A stretch of DNA of 39,351 nucleotides from an archaeon BMS3Abin17 (GCA_002897655.1 BDTJ01000023.1:1-39351); one strand, 5' to 3'; positions 23,967 through 31,946 are shown, numbered from the stretch's first letter. Numbers and translations: made by a program. Notes: a model not told the origin generated them from the letters alone.

Positions 23967-24239
23967 GAGCCATGTAGCCAATTAATTAAAAGTAAATCAC
24001 CACCTTTTCAATATTCGCAATATTTCAGCTACTAATTGTCAAAGTTGAATTTTATGATTTGTTTCTGTATAAAAAACAAATACTATTAATTGGCGTGTAG
24101 TCCTTTTTTCTATTTTTCTTGCTCAAGGAAAAATAAAAACTCCAGGACAAAAAAGTAAAACAAGAGATACTTAAAAAACTTTGCTGCACAAGCGCAAAAG
24201 GAAAAATATTATTCAAACTTCTTGCCAGCGAGCCAAAGT
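23967..24239 (-). other. Intergenic region between DGR target gene and template repeat
   Basis: This 273-bp stretch has no convincing ORF, so no accessory Avd gene is seen here. It holds a bulged hairpin (24111-24134, TATTTTTCTTG against CAAGGAAAAATA) and a small stem (TTTGC/GCAAA, near 24178-24196 on the plus strand) followed on the minus strand by a T run. Either could end the target-gene transcript or mark the homing site. An AT-rich box near 24069-24077 (minus TTTTTTATAC) might start the TR/reverse transcriptase transcript. Confidence 0.45.
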
Positions 24240-24929
24240 CTATTTATCTTTTCTAGAAGTGCATACCCCAAAAGCATGGCCACCATCGTCGTCGTCCCAG
24301 TAGTCGCCATCAACATCCAACCAGTTGCCGAAGAGCCAGTCGTAGCCCAGGGCAGACATTCTTGTTTTTTCATCACTAACAGAATCAAAACTCCAAAGTT
24401 TAGGATTATTTTTGAATTTTGAAGCAATTTCTGCGATTTTTTGTGCTCCCTCTTCACCATATCTTGCAACAATATAAGGATTTTTTACTAATTCAATTTC
24501 TTTTTGTTCTCCTGTTTTATATCCAAATGAAACAAATTTCACTAAAGAGTCATTTTTCTGCAATCTTTTAATTAAGGATTCTTTATTCATATCTAATCTT
24601 CCATTCACTATTTTAGGGTTAGTTTCTAAAATAACTCCATTGTTTATCTCTTCATTTGATTTTGGAAGATAAAAGTTCCCAGTAAATTCCCAAAACAACC
24701 TGTCTTTTAGGATTTTAATTATTTTTGATTCATATTCTCCTTTTGGATTCTGAAAAGCATCATAAACTAAGGATGCTGTTTCTGCAGAATTTGGCCTATT
24801 TAATCCTTCTTTATCAATTTGCTCTGCAACATTTCCATATCTCCCTCTAAATACAGGATACTGAAAACTAATTTCTTTTCCTTCATGAGGGACTTCTGTT
24901 AAATATGATTTTCCTATTTTTGCTTTCAT
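24240..24929 (-). CDS. DGR-diversified target protein
   Basis: The 229-residue protein has no signal peptide or membrane helix, so it is predicted to be cytoplasmic. It begins MKAKIGKSYLTEVPHEGKEI and has an alpha-beta N-terminal part with no family that I recognise. The variable repeat covers about residues 191-221 (SALGYDWLFGNWLDVDGDYW to DDDDGGHAFG), just before the C-terminus. Its GDYWDDDDGGHAFG motif is like the C-type-lectin or formylglycine-generating-enzyme-like ends of many DGR targets. Compared with the template, eleven codons differ, mostly Asn to Asp, plus Asn to Gly, Leu and Tyr, Arg to Trp and Asp to Gly. It is first in the retroelement cassette and has its own TATA box. The ligand is unknown. 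Confidence 0.85.
   Translation of the reverse strand: MKAKIGKSYLTEVPHEGKEISFQYPVFRGRYGNVAEQIDKEGLNRPNSAETASLVYDAFQNPKGEYESKIIKILKDRLFWEFTGNFYLPKSNEEINNGVILETNPKIVNGRLDMNKESLIKRLQKNDSLVKFVSFGYKTGEQKEIELVKNPYIVARYGEEGAQKIAEIASKFKNNPKLWSFDSVSDEKTRMSALGYDWLFGNWLDVDGDYWDDDDGGHAFGVCTSRKDK
24268..24358 (-). repeat. DGR variable repeat (VR)
   Basis: The 91-bp variable copy lies at the 3' end of the target gene. It shares with the template repeat 78 of 91 bases, and all 13 differences fall at template adenines, which is the signature of DGR mutagenic retrohoming. It is read in the same frame as the template. The first and last bases of the aligned segment are identical, so the repeat borders are sharp. 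Confidence 0.95.
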
Positions 24930-24950
24930 GCAAATTCAAGAGATAAAGGG

Positions 24951-24993
24951 ATTTATAAATCTTTCTGTATGTTACTCTCAAGAAGAAGTAACA
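24951..24993 (-). promoter_or_regulatory. Target-gene promoter with an inverted repeat upstream
   Basis: On the minus strand ATTTATAAAT (24951-24960) is a strong TATA box about 26 bp before the target-gene ATG at 24929, so the mRNA is probably leaderless. Immediately upstream is a perfect 7-bp inverted repeat, TGTTACT (24970-24976) with AGTAACA (24987-24993), separated by 10 bp. Its position suits an operator or an activator site. Confidence 0.6.
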
Positions 24994-25001
24994 ACCTCCC
25001 T

Positions 25002-25017
25002 AATACATAGCGAATAA
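25002..25017. repeat. 16-bp direct repeat, left-hand boundary copy of the DGR (5' side)
   Basis: This is the second copy of AATACATAGCGAATAA, identical and in the same orientation as the one at 22747-22762. It lies upstream of the target-gene promoter and 26 bp from the end of the preceding membrane-protein gene. Together the copies frame the whole DGR cassette. Confidence 0.85.
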
Positions 25018-25043
25018 TAATTCAAAAAATAAAAATTAAAGGA

Positions 25044-25433
25044 TTACATCAAGATTTCTTTTGCACCCCATAAAAGCAATGCTATCCAAATTAGCAGGTA
25101 TAACCAGTTATCCTTAAAGAGGCTTCCTTTCTTAATTTGTTTGTTATACTCATTCACTAAACTTTCAACATGTGGTGCAAACCCGACAGCCATTAAAGCA
25201 GCCATAAATGCCATCACTGCAAAAATTTGAGTAATTGAAATTCCATTATTGATAAGAAGATATAACAGAAAACCACTCAAAGCAAGCATTACAATCTGCA
25301 TTAAACCTATATTGCTCCAGAGTTTCTTAGCCAGGTCCATCCAAACCTTTGGATTTACAAGAAGCACTACCATCTTAACAAGCCCAAAAGCTATTATGAC
25401 AAGTGCAATTGTCTCAATTGTTGTATATGCCAT
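25044..25433 (-). CDS. Four-helix integral membrane protein
   Basis: The 129-residue protein has four predicted membrane helices: IETIALVIIAFGLVKMVVLL (about 5-26), IVMLALSGFLLYLLI (48-62), ITQIFAVMAFMAALMAVGFA (67-87) and WLYLLIWIALLLW (109-122). Short polar loops connect them. No motif identifies a function. It lies between the DGR and the ftsY gene, which is divergently oriented. I do not recognise the family. Confidence 0.6.
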   Translation of the reverse strand: MAYTTIETIALVIIAFGLVKMVVLLVNPKVWMDLAKKLWSNIGLMQIVMLALSGFLLYLLINNGISITQIFAVMAFMAALMAVGFAPHVESLVNEYNKQIKKGSLFKDNWLYLLIWIALLLWGAKEILM

Positions 25434-25642
25434 CTTTCACCCCCTTAATAAAAACACTAAAGAAAAAGTATATATAAAAGTATTTATCAGTTTATTTGTT
25501 AATCAAAAAAAGGTAAATCCAACTAGCTAATATAATTAGTGTACTCATAATCTCTTGCTTAATAATGGGTGTTGAACAGATAATAAAAACCCCAAAAATT
25601 CCTTACAGTTAATATTATAAATCTTTCAATACTATCATAGCT

Positions 25643-26758
25643 ATGTTTGGAAAACTAAAAGAAAAATTAAAAAACTGGGCAAAAAAGGTTTCAGAAAAAG
25701 TAGAAAAAAAACCAATAGAAGAAGTAGTTGAAACTAAAAAAGAAACTCTGGAAAAATTAAAGGAAAAATCAGGTGTAGAAAAGACAAAACCTATTAAAAA
25801 AATAGATATAAGGCCAAAAGAAATTGAGAAACCTGTTGAAGAAATCAAAGAGCCAGAAGAGCCTGGGAAACAGAGCTTTTTCAAAAAAGTAACCTCAAAA
25901 ATAAGCAAGGTAAAGATTACAGAAAAAGAGTTTGAGATATACAAGGATGAGCTTGAAATGCTCTTATTAGAAAATAATGTTGCTTTGGAAGTTGCAGAAA
26001 AAATGATTCAAGAGCTAAAAGAAAAGATTGTAGGCAAAGAACTCTTGAAAAAAGAGGTTGAGGGTGAAATTAAAGAGGATTTCAAAGAGATAATTGAAAA
26101 TATTTTGATAGAACCTTTTAAGGTGGAAGAAAGAATAAAAGAAAAAATAGAAGACCAGTCAAAAGAGCCTTATGTAATATTATTTTGCGGGATAAATGGA
26201 ACAGGCAAGACAACTACAATAGCAAAAATTGCACAAAGTCTGAAAAATCAAAATATAAGTTGTGTACTGGCTGCTGCAGACACTTTCAGAGCTGCTTCAA
26301 TCGAGCAATTAAAAAAACACGGAGAAAAAATAGGTGTAAATGTAATTTCAAATGAATACGGGTCTGACCCAGCATCAGTTGGGTTTGATGCAATCCAGCA
26401 TGCAAAAAAGAACATGATTAATTGTGTTTTAATTGATACTGCAGGAAGAATGCACACTGCAAAAAACCTCATAAAAGAAATTGAAAAGATTTCAAAAGTC
26501 TGCAAACCTGACTTAAAAATATTTGTTGGAGAAAGCCTTACAGGAAATGATATAATTGAGCAGGTAAAAAGCTTTGACTGGGCACTTGGAATTGAGGGTA
26601 TTATATTAACTAAAAGTGATGTGGATGAAAAAGGCGGAACAGCCTTGTCAGTCGGCTATATCACAAGAAAACCAATTTTATATCTGGGAACTGGACAGGA
26701 TTATGATAAAATAGAACCCTTTGACAAACAAAAATTCATCAAGACACTTGGATTATAA
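25643..26758 (+). CDS. ftsY: SRP receptor FtsY
   Basis: The 371-residue protein has a long charged N-terminal A region (about 1-95, EKxxKK-rich), an N domain of helices, and a GTPase domain. The G motifs are GINGTGKTT (about residue 183), DTFRAASIEQL, DTAGRMH and TKSDVDEKGG, ending with YLGTGQDYDKIEPFD. FtsY binds the SRP-ribosome complex at the membrane through SRP54; that partner is encoded downstream at 27725. The A region is likely membrane-associated. Its TATA-like box is near 25612-25620. Confidence 0.95.
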   Translation: MFGKLKEKLKNWAKKVSEKVEKKPIEEVVETKKETLEKLKEKSGVEKTKPIKKIDIRPKEIEKPVEEIKEPEEPGKQSFFKKVTSKISKVKITEKEFEIYKDELEMLLLENNVALEVAEKMIQELKEKIVGKELLKKEVEGEIKEDFKEIIENILIEPFKVEERIKEKIEDQSKEPYVILFCGINGTGKTTTIAKIAQSLKNQNISCVLAAADTFRAASIEQLKKHGEKIGVNVISNEYGSDPASVGFDAIQHAKKNMINCVLIDTAGRMHTAKNLIKEIEKISKVCKPDLKIFVGESLTGNDIIEQVKSFDWALGIEGIILTKSDVDEKGGTALSVGYITRKPILYLGTGQDYDKIEPFDKQKFIKTLGL

Positions 26759-26770
26759 ACAACAACTTTA

Positions 26771-27643
26771 TTAATTTTCTTTTTGACAAGACTTTTCTAA
26801 ATTGGCCTGCATAAATATGTGCATTCTTAAAAATTCAGAATTTGTTTTGCCATTTAATCTGCAATGTTCACTCACCTGGCCTAAAAGGGTCAAATTTTCT
26901 ATATTTATTTTAAAGTATTTTTTAGTATCTTTCTTAATACTCCTTAATTTATCCTTACTTCTATCTAAAAATTCTTTAGTAGGATAATAAAGCTCACCCC
27001 CATATTCCCAATCTGTAAATGGTTGTTCAGCATAATGAGAAAATTCAGACCTATCTGCCCCTTCACCAGCTTTCCTTCCAAGATAAATTTGTTCATAAGG
27101 AGATTTGGATTCAAACCCCATCACTGAATCCAAAAGCCTATCAAGATCCTCCCAACTATTCTCGGAATTCTTGTTTTGCATATAATCTGGGAAAAACTCA
27201 GACATTTCTTTAAAAAAATTATTGATAGGTATTCCGTTTTTATATTTTGAGAGTATATCAATTGCCTTAATCTCGCAGATATCAAAAAGATTTGCCTCCC
27301 TAAAAAGTTCCTTATTTCTATTCAAATCTTCAAGTAATCTTTCATCATTTTCAAATCCACTTGAGAAAGGTTTTTTTCCACTATCAAGAAAATATCTGCC
27401 TCCTTTAAACTTCCAAAACTTTGAATCTGAATATTTATTTCCTTTAGTTAGATTACGTCTTTCCAATACAGGTTTTTTTAAAAGCATCATACAATCAACA
27501 ATCCCTTCTTGTGCTTCATGTCTCCAAAAATATTTTCCTTCTGCTGTTTCAATTCCTCTTTCAATATCTTTTAAAGAAAGTCCTTCCTGATTAATAAGAA
27601 AAAAAAATTCTATGTATTTATGAATCCTTAATCTTAAACTCAT
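26771..27643 (-). CDS. Hypothetical protein between ftsY and srp54
   Basis: The 290-residue protein, transcribed opposite to its two SRP neighbours, has no signal peptide or membrane segment. The N-terminal 100 residues have a helix-rich pattern (GLSLKDIERGIETAEGKYFW) and the C-terminal half is charged and rich in aromatic residues (YAEQPFTDWEYGGELYYPTK). Four cysteines are scattered without a zinc pattern. The family is not recognised. An origin by insertion between ftsY and srp54 is possible, but no repeat borders were found. Confidence 0.5.
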   Translation of the reverse strand: MSLRLRIHKYIEFFFLINQEGLSLKDIERGIETAEGKYFWRHEAQEGIVDCMMLLKKPVLERRNLTKGNKYSDSKFWKFKGGRYFLDSGKKPFSSGFENDERLLEDLNRNKELFREANLFDICEIKAIDILSKYKNGIPINNFFKEMSEFFPDYMQNKNSENSWEDLDRLLDSVMGFESKSPYEQIYLGRKAGEGADRSEFSHYAEQPFTDWEYGGELYYPTKEFLDRSKDKLRSIKKDTKKYFKINIENLTLLGQVSEHCRLNGKTNSEFLRMHIFMQANLEKSCQKEN

Positions 27644-27724
27644 TAATTAACTCAATAATCATATTTTTTAAAGATTTATATGCATCACCACAACTTTATT
27701 AATCCTTAATTCACTATTTCTTTT

Positions 27725-30700
27725 ATGCTAGAGAAGTTAGGTGAAGTATTAAGAAAAGCTACAAATAAAATAGCTAATGCTATATTTCTTGACAAAAATC
27801 TGGTCGATTCAATAGTAAGAGACTTGCAAAGGGCCCTAATTGAGGCAGATGTAAACATACACTTAATCAAGCAATTATCTGATAAAATAAAAAAAGCAGC
27901 TCTGGATGAAAGAATTAAAGGTATAGAGAAAAAAGAGCACATTATCAAGCTTCTTCATGATGAGCTTGTAAAGATTCTTGGAGAATACAAGCAGTTAAAA
28001 CTGAAAAAAGGTCAGAACAGAATCATGCTTTTTGGTTTATATGGCTGTGGTAAATGTGTCCATGGAAAAAGCAACATTCAATTAAGTGATGGAAACATAA
28101 TACGGGCTGAAAATCTCTATGAAGGATATGGTGGGAGATTTAATGAAGAAAATATTGAAGATGGAAAGATAATCGATATCTCAAATGAAAATTTATTTGT
28201 CCCTTCATTCAATCCTCAAACTCTAAAAATTGAAAATAAAAAAGCCACGCATTTGTGGAAATTAAAAAAAGAAGAATTAATAGAGATTAAATTAAACAAT
28301 GGAAATGATTATTCCATAAAAGTTACTCCTGAACACCCATTTTTTGTTCTTAGAAATGGGCAAGTAACCCAAATAAGGGCAGATGAAATAACTGAGGATG
28401 ATTTTATCTCTGTTCCAAATGAGATAGAAGTTAAAGGAAAATCAATAAATTTATTTGACAAGATAAAAAATCTAGACTTATATGTTTATCTAACTCCAAA
28501 AGAAGCAAAAGAGTGTATCTTAAAAAAATATAATAGACTAAAAGAAGCTCACGAAGATTTAAAATTCAAAAAAAATTATATTCAATTCACACAAGATATT
28601 AAAAAAGGGAAAATACCTATAGAATTATTAGAAAAGAGGGAACTTAATTTTCTAAGAATAAAAGGATATAATGACAAAACAGTAATTTCCTTACCATTAT
28701 TTTTAATTTCTGAATTTGCAGAATTTATCGGATATGTTATTGGGGATGGTTATATTAATAAAGGATATATAGAAATTACAACTGAAAATCCAGAAATAAT
28801 AAAGAGAATAATAGAACTCTCAAAAATTTTATTTAATCTAATTCCAACAATAACTAAAGACAAAAGAACAAAAAACCTTTATCAAATTAGACTTAATTCA
28901 AGAACTCTTGTAGAAATCTTTAAAATATTTAATTTAACTCCCGGAAGAAAAGGGAAAAAATTACAGGTTCCTAAGCAAATAATATGCTCTAACAATGAAG
29001 CGGTAAGATCTTTCATTAGGGCTTATTTTGATTGTGATTCTCACCCCACTAATAACAAAAGACAAATAGAATTAATCTCAGAAAGCCAAATTATAATACA
29101 GCAAATTAATTTATTATTAAGAAGATTTGGCATATTATCTACAATCTCAAAAAAAATTATTAATAAAATCCCTTACTGGAGATTATATATTAAAGCAAAA
29201 TATGCTGAGATTTACTCTGAGAAAATTGGTTATTTGATAAAAAGTAAGCAAGAAAAAGTAAGCAAATATAAACAAATAGGTGAAATTCAGGGGGCAGGAA
29301 ACCAAGATATGGTCCCTTTAGGCAATGCGCTAAAAGCATTGAGATTAATATTGGGATTTTCTATTGGAGAGATACAAGAAAATGCAGTTTATAGTTATGG
29401 AATATATGAACAAAAAGGATTTATCTCAAGAGGACAATTAAGAAAATTAATATTGTATTACAAACTGAGGAAAAAAGGATTCTTCTTGGATATTCTTGAA
29501 GATATTTCAGAGAATACCCTTTTAAGAGAGAAATATTCACATAATGTTATTAATGGTGTTTTAAAACATCTAAAAAATGAGGGATTTATAGAAATAGAAA
29601 ATAAACAGATAAATCTATCTCAAAGGGGAAAGCAGTATCTCCAAATGGTATGTAGAAGTGAACATAAAAATTTACTAAATACACTTGAATTTTTATCATT
29701 ATCAAATATCTGCTGGATTCCTGTAAAAGAAATCAATCAAATAAAAAATGATGAAGAATTTGTCTATGATCTTACTATAGAGGACAATCATAGCTTTATT
29801 GCTAATGGAATAATAGTTCATAATACAACAACAATAGCAAAATTAGGCAATTATTTCGCGAAAAGGGGAAACAAAGTTGCGCTTGTGGGACTTGATGTTC
29901 ATCGTCCTGCAGCAAAAGAGCAGTTAAAACAGCTTGCAGAGCAAAATAAGCTGAATTATTTTATAGAATTTGAAGAAGATGATGCTATAAAAACATGGAA
30001 AAACATAGAGCCAAAATTAAAAGAGTATAATGTGGTTTTGATAGACACAGCAGGACGTCATACTTTAGACAGAGAGTTAGTTCAGGAAATAAAAAGCCTG
30101 AGCAAATATGTAAAGCCAACAGAATCAATTCTGGTAATGCCTGCAGACATTGGCCAGGCAGCAAAAAAACAATCACAGGAATTCAAAGATACAGTAGATA
30201 TCTCTGGAGTTATAATTACAAGGATGGATTCAACTGCAAAAGGTGGTGGAGCGCTTACAGCATGTGGAGAGACAAAAGCAGGAGTTTATTTCATTGGAAC
30301 AGGTGAAAAAGTAAATGACATAGAAGAATTTAATCCAGAGTCCTTCCTCTCAAGGCTTCTTGGCATGGGTGATTTACAATCCTTAATTGAAAAAATAAAG
30401 TTAGTCACAGATGAAGATAGTCAAAAAGCAATGCAACAACGTCTTGAAGAAGGAAAACTATCTCTGGAAGATGTTGTTGAGCAGGTCAAGTCAATGGGCT
30501 CTCTTGGAGGTTTTGACAAGATAAAATCAATGATTCCAGGAATGAGTTCTGCAAAAATACCTGAAAACCTGATGGAAAACCAGCAGGAAAAAATCTCAAA
30601 ATGGGAGCATATAATAAAATCAATGACTCAAGAAGAAAAAAACAATCCAGAACTTCTAAAAGAAAAAAACACAGGAACTTCAAGGATAAACAGGATTGCA

Positions 30701-30871
30701 AAAGGCTCAGGTGTTAACAACAGCGATATTCGTTCTCTTCTAAAGCAGTATGACATGCTAAACAGCATGATTGGCTCAAGCTCGCAGTTTGACCCTGAAA
30801 AGCCAATGTCTCAAAAACAAATGATGAAGATGGCAAAGAAGTTTATGAAGGGAAAGAAATTCAAGTTCTAG
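27725..30871 (+). CDS. srp54: Signal recognition particle SRP54 with an intein
   Basis: The precursor is 1048 residues, and removing a 590-residue intein (residues 111-700) leaves a normal SRP54 of about 458. The host parts are an N domain (1-95), then GLYGCGK joined to TTTIAKLG to complete the P-loop GCGKTTT, GLDVHRPAAKEQL, VLIDTAGRH, TRMDSTAKGGGAL and the methionine-rich M domain from about 880 (SMIPGMSSAK, MSQKQMMKMAKKFMKGKKF). SRP54 binds signal sequences and SRP RNA and delivers ribosomes to FtsY, encoded close upstream. The intein splits the GTP-binding loop, so the protein cannot work until it is spliced. Confidence 0.97.
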   Translation: MLEKLGEVLRKATNKIANAIFLDKNLVDSIVRDLQRALIEADVNIHLIKQLSDKIKKAALDERIKGIEKKEHIIKLLHDELVKILGEYKQLKLKKGQNRIMLFGLYGCGKCVHGKSNIQLSDGNIIRAENLYEGYGGRFNEENIEDGKIIDISNENLFVPSFNPQTLKIENKKATHLWKLKKEELIEIKLNNGNDYSIKVTPEHPFFVLRNGQVTQIRADEITEDDFISVPNEIEVKGKSINLFDKIKNLDLYVYLTPKEAKECILKKYNRLKEAHEDLKFKKNYIQFTQDIKKGKIPIELLEKRELNFLRIKGYNDKTVISLPLFLISEFAEFIGYVIGDGYINKGYIEITTENPEIIKRIIELSKILFNLIPTITKDKRTKNLYQIRLNSRTLVEIFKIFNLTPGRKGKKLQVPKQIICSNNEAVRSFIRAYFDCDSHPTNNKRQIELISESQIIIQQINLLLRRFGILSTISKKIINKIPYWRLYIKAKYAEIYSEKIGYLIKSKQEKVSKYKQIGEIQGAGNQDMVPLGNALKALRLILGFSIGEIQENAVYSYGIYEQKGFISRGQLRKLILYYKLRKKGFFLDILEDISENTLLREKYSHNVINGVLKHLKNEGFIEIENKQINLSQRGKQYLQMVCRSEHKNLLNTLEFLSLSNICWIPVKEINQIKNDEEFVYDLTIEDNHSFIANGIIVHNTTTIAKLGNYFAKRGNKVALVGLDVHRPAAKEQLKQLAEQNKLNYFIEFEEDDAIKTWKNIEPKLKEYNVVLIDTAGRHTLDRELVQEIKSLSKYVKPTESILVMPADIGQAAKKQSQEFKDTVDISGVIITRMDSTAKGGGALTACGETKAGVYFIGTGEKVNDIEEFNPESFLSRLLGMGDLQSLIEKIKLVTDEDSQKAMQQRLEEGKLSLEDVVEQVKSMGSLGGFDKIKSMIPGMSSAKIPENLMENQQEKISKWEHIIKSMTQEEKNNPELLKEKNTGTSRINRIAKGSGVNNSDIRSLLKQYDMLNSMIGSSSQFDPEKPMSQKQMMKMAKKFMKGKKFKF
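28055..29824 (+). mobile_element. Intein with LAGLIDADG-type homing endonuclease in srp54
   Basis: The intein begins at Cys (CVHGKSNIQLSDGN, block A) and ends FIANGIIVHN, with Thr as the first extein residue. Block B is VTPEHPFFVLRNGQ. Two LAGLIDADG (DOD) motifs are visible, FIGYVIGDGYI and FIRAYFDCDSH, with conserved acidic residues in each, and block F reads EFVYDLTIEDNHSF. A helix-rich segment (GNALKALRLILGFSIGEIQE onward) follows the endonuclease. At 590 residues it is long for an intein. Splicing residues Cys1, the block B His, and the C-terminal His-Asn are all present, so it is probably active. Standard alignment was not done. Confidence 0.9.
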
Positions 30872-30923
30872 ATATATTTTCTACAATATAAAAGATTAAA
30901 AACAAATTAAAAGTTAATATTCC

Positions 30924-31235
30924 ATGGATTTAAAAGATATAAGATATGAAGGACCATTGGATAAATCAGACTTAGTTAAGGAAGCAATAGGAAATTTACC
31001 TGAAAATACAATTAAAATAAACAACCAATTAGGACCAGTATTTCTCAAAGTAAGTATTCATAAAAGGAATTTATGGAACATAATAAACATACATCCTTGT
31101 GCAATTAGTGGAGGTTATCTTAGAGGAGGAATACGGGAAATAAACCCTCCTAATGAAAGTAATGTTAAAATAGGGAAAAATACTTGTTTTAAATACAGGG
31201 GAATTGAATATATGATATCAAAAGATTCATTCTAA
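30924..31235 (+). CDS. Hypothetical protein downstream of srp54
   Basis: The 103-residue protein (MDLKDIRYEGPLDKSDLVKE) has mixed alpha-beta character and a compact C-terminal half with two glycines (AISGGYLRGGI). No signal peptide, membrane helix or metal motif is evident. An AT-rich stretch 25-30 bp before the ATG suggests its own promoter, and it follows srp54 by 52 bp. The family is not recognised. Confidence 0.5.
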   Translation: MDLKDIRYEGPLDKSDLVKEAIGNLPENTIKINNQLGPVFLKVSIHKRNLWNIINIHPCAISGGYLRGGIREINPPNESNVKIGKNTCFKYRGIEYMISKDSF

Positions 31236-31269
31236 AAACCCCTTCAAACAGACTTTTTCTATTTTAATT

Positions 31270-31362
31270 ATGTCAAAACTAATCGCCCAAGGAGCAGAAG
31301 CAAAGATTCTTCTACAAAATAACGCACTTCATCTCTTCAATTTTTTCAAAATCTTTGTCTAA
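31270..31362 (+). pseudogene. Truncated duplicate of the 5' end of bud32
   Basis: A leading ATG at 31270 opens MSKLIAQGAEAKILLQNN, which matches the start of the real bud32 gene at 32675 (MKQKLIAQGAEAKIFLSGN), then diverges after about 15 residues and stops at 31362. The DNA match is exact over 29 bp (31276-31304 against 32684-32712). The 3' end overlaps the toxin gene on the other strand. It is a gene fragment, not a working kinase. Confidence 0.75.
31276..31304 (+). repeat. 29-bp direct repeat, left copy (bud32 5' end)
   Basis: These 29 bases are identical to 32684-32712, in the same orientation, 1408 bp apart. The right copy is the functional 5' end of bud32 and the left copy is in the truncated fragment. 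Everything between is toxin-antitoxin material. The pattern is that of an inserted element bounded by a duplicated target. Confidence 0.85.
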
Positions 31363-31704
31363 TGTTGCAAGAATTAGATTATTTTCAATAACCTGACTCG
31401 CAATTAGCAAATCAGCCAAAGAAAGTGAAATGCCCTGCCTATCATATTTTAGTTTTAAATCAGATAAAATATCAGAAGTTTTCTCAGTTATTTGCAATAA
31501 AGGGAATTTTCTCAAGACACTCAGTAGTTCATTAAATTTCTTAGGTTTTCTTTTCTTTAATCCAAATAAATATTCAAAATGAGATATAAAGGGCAATTGG
31601 GGAGTTAATGGATAAGATTTAGATAGCCCTTTTATTTTGTCGATAGTCTTCTTATCTTTCTTTTCTATTCCTATTAAAATAGAAGTATCAAATGCAAGAC
31701 TCAC
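31312..31704 (-). CDS. vapC: PIN-domain toxin (VapC type)
   Basis: The 130-residue protein is a PIN-domain ribonuclease. The acidic active-site residues are visible: the N-terminal Asp in AFDTSILIG, Glu in FISHFEYLFG, Asp in LSLADLLIASQ and Asp in LATLDKDFEKI. VapC toxins cut tRNA or rRNA when not held by their antitoxin. The gene overlaps the upstream antitoxin gene by 4 bp, the normal vapBC arrangement. It lies inside the island flanked by the bud32 duplication. Confidence 0.85.
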   Translation of the reverse strand: MSLAFDTSILIGIEKKDKKTIDKIKGLSKSYPLTPQLPFISHFEYLFGLKKRKPKKFNELLSVLRKFPLLQITEKTSDILSDLKLKYDRQGISLSLADLLIASQVIENNLILATLDKDFEKIEEMKCVIL

Positions 31705-31943
31705 TCTCTAAATCCCCTCTCCTTTCTAAGATTGGAGCTTAATACAAGCATATCCTTAGCCTCCCCTTCACTCAAAAGCCTTTCATTATTCAAAAGAGAA
31801 TTCCAAAACTTTTTATTATCTTTCTCAAATTCCTTAATCATCAATTTTAAAAGCACTCCTAATTTAACATTATTTTTTGCAGAGAGCATCTTGAGATTTC
31901 TCCATGTTTCATCATCAACATTCTTAATAGTCTTTGTTTTCAT
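31701..31943 (-). CDS. vapB: Antitoxin, VapB-like ribbon-helix-helix
   Basis: The 80-residue protein begins with a strand, KTKTIKNVDDETW, followed by helices RNLKMLSAKN and GVLLKLMIKEFE, the ribbon-helix-helix pattern of DNA-binding antitoxins. A charged C-terminal tail probably wraps the toxin. The 4-bp overlap with vapC indicates translational coupling. A perfect inverted repeat just upstream (31947-31961) is a likely operator for it. Confidence 0.75.
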   Translation of the reverse strand: MKTKTIKNVDDETWRNLKMLSAKNNVKLGVLLKLMIKEFEKDNKKFWNSLLNNERLLSEGEAKDMLVLSSNLRKERGFRE

Positions 31944-31946
31944 AAA

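Noticed and set aside
24004-24012. A GGTGGTGAT stretch on the minus strand, resembling a ribosome binding site.
   Set aside because: The nearest start codon (23973) is about 30 bases away, too far for a functional site.
24000-24239. A possible accessory (Avd-like) gene between DGR target and template.
   Set aside because: No frame of adequate length or composition; the region is AT-rich with stops in all frames.
24209-24472. A minus-strand frame of 87 residues over the variable repeat.
   Set aside because: It is an alternative frame of the DGR target; the 24240-24929 frame has the correct template-matched reading.
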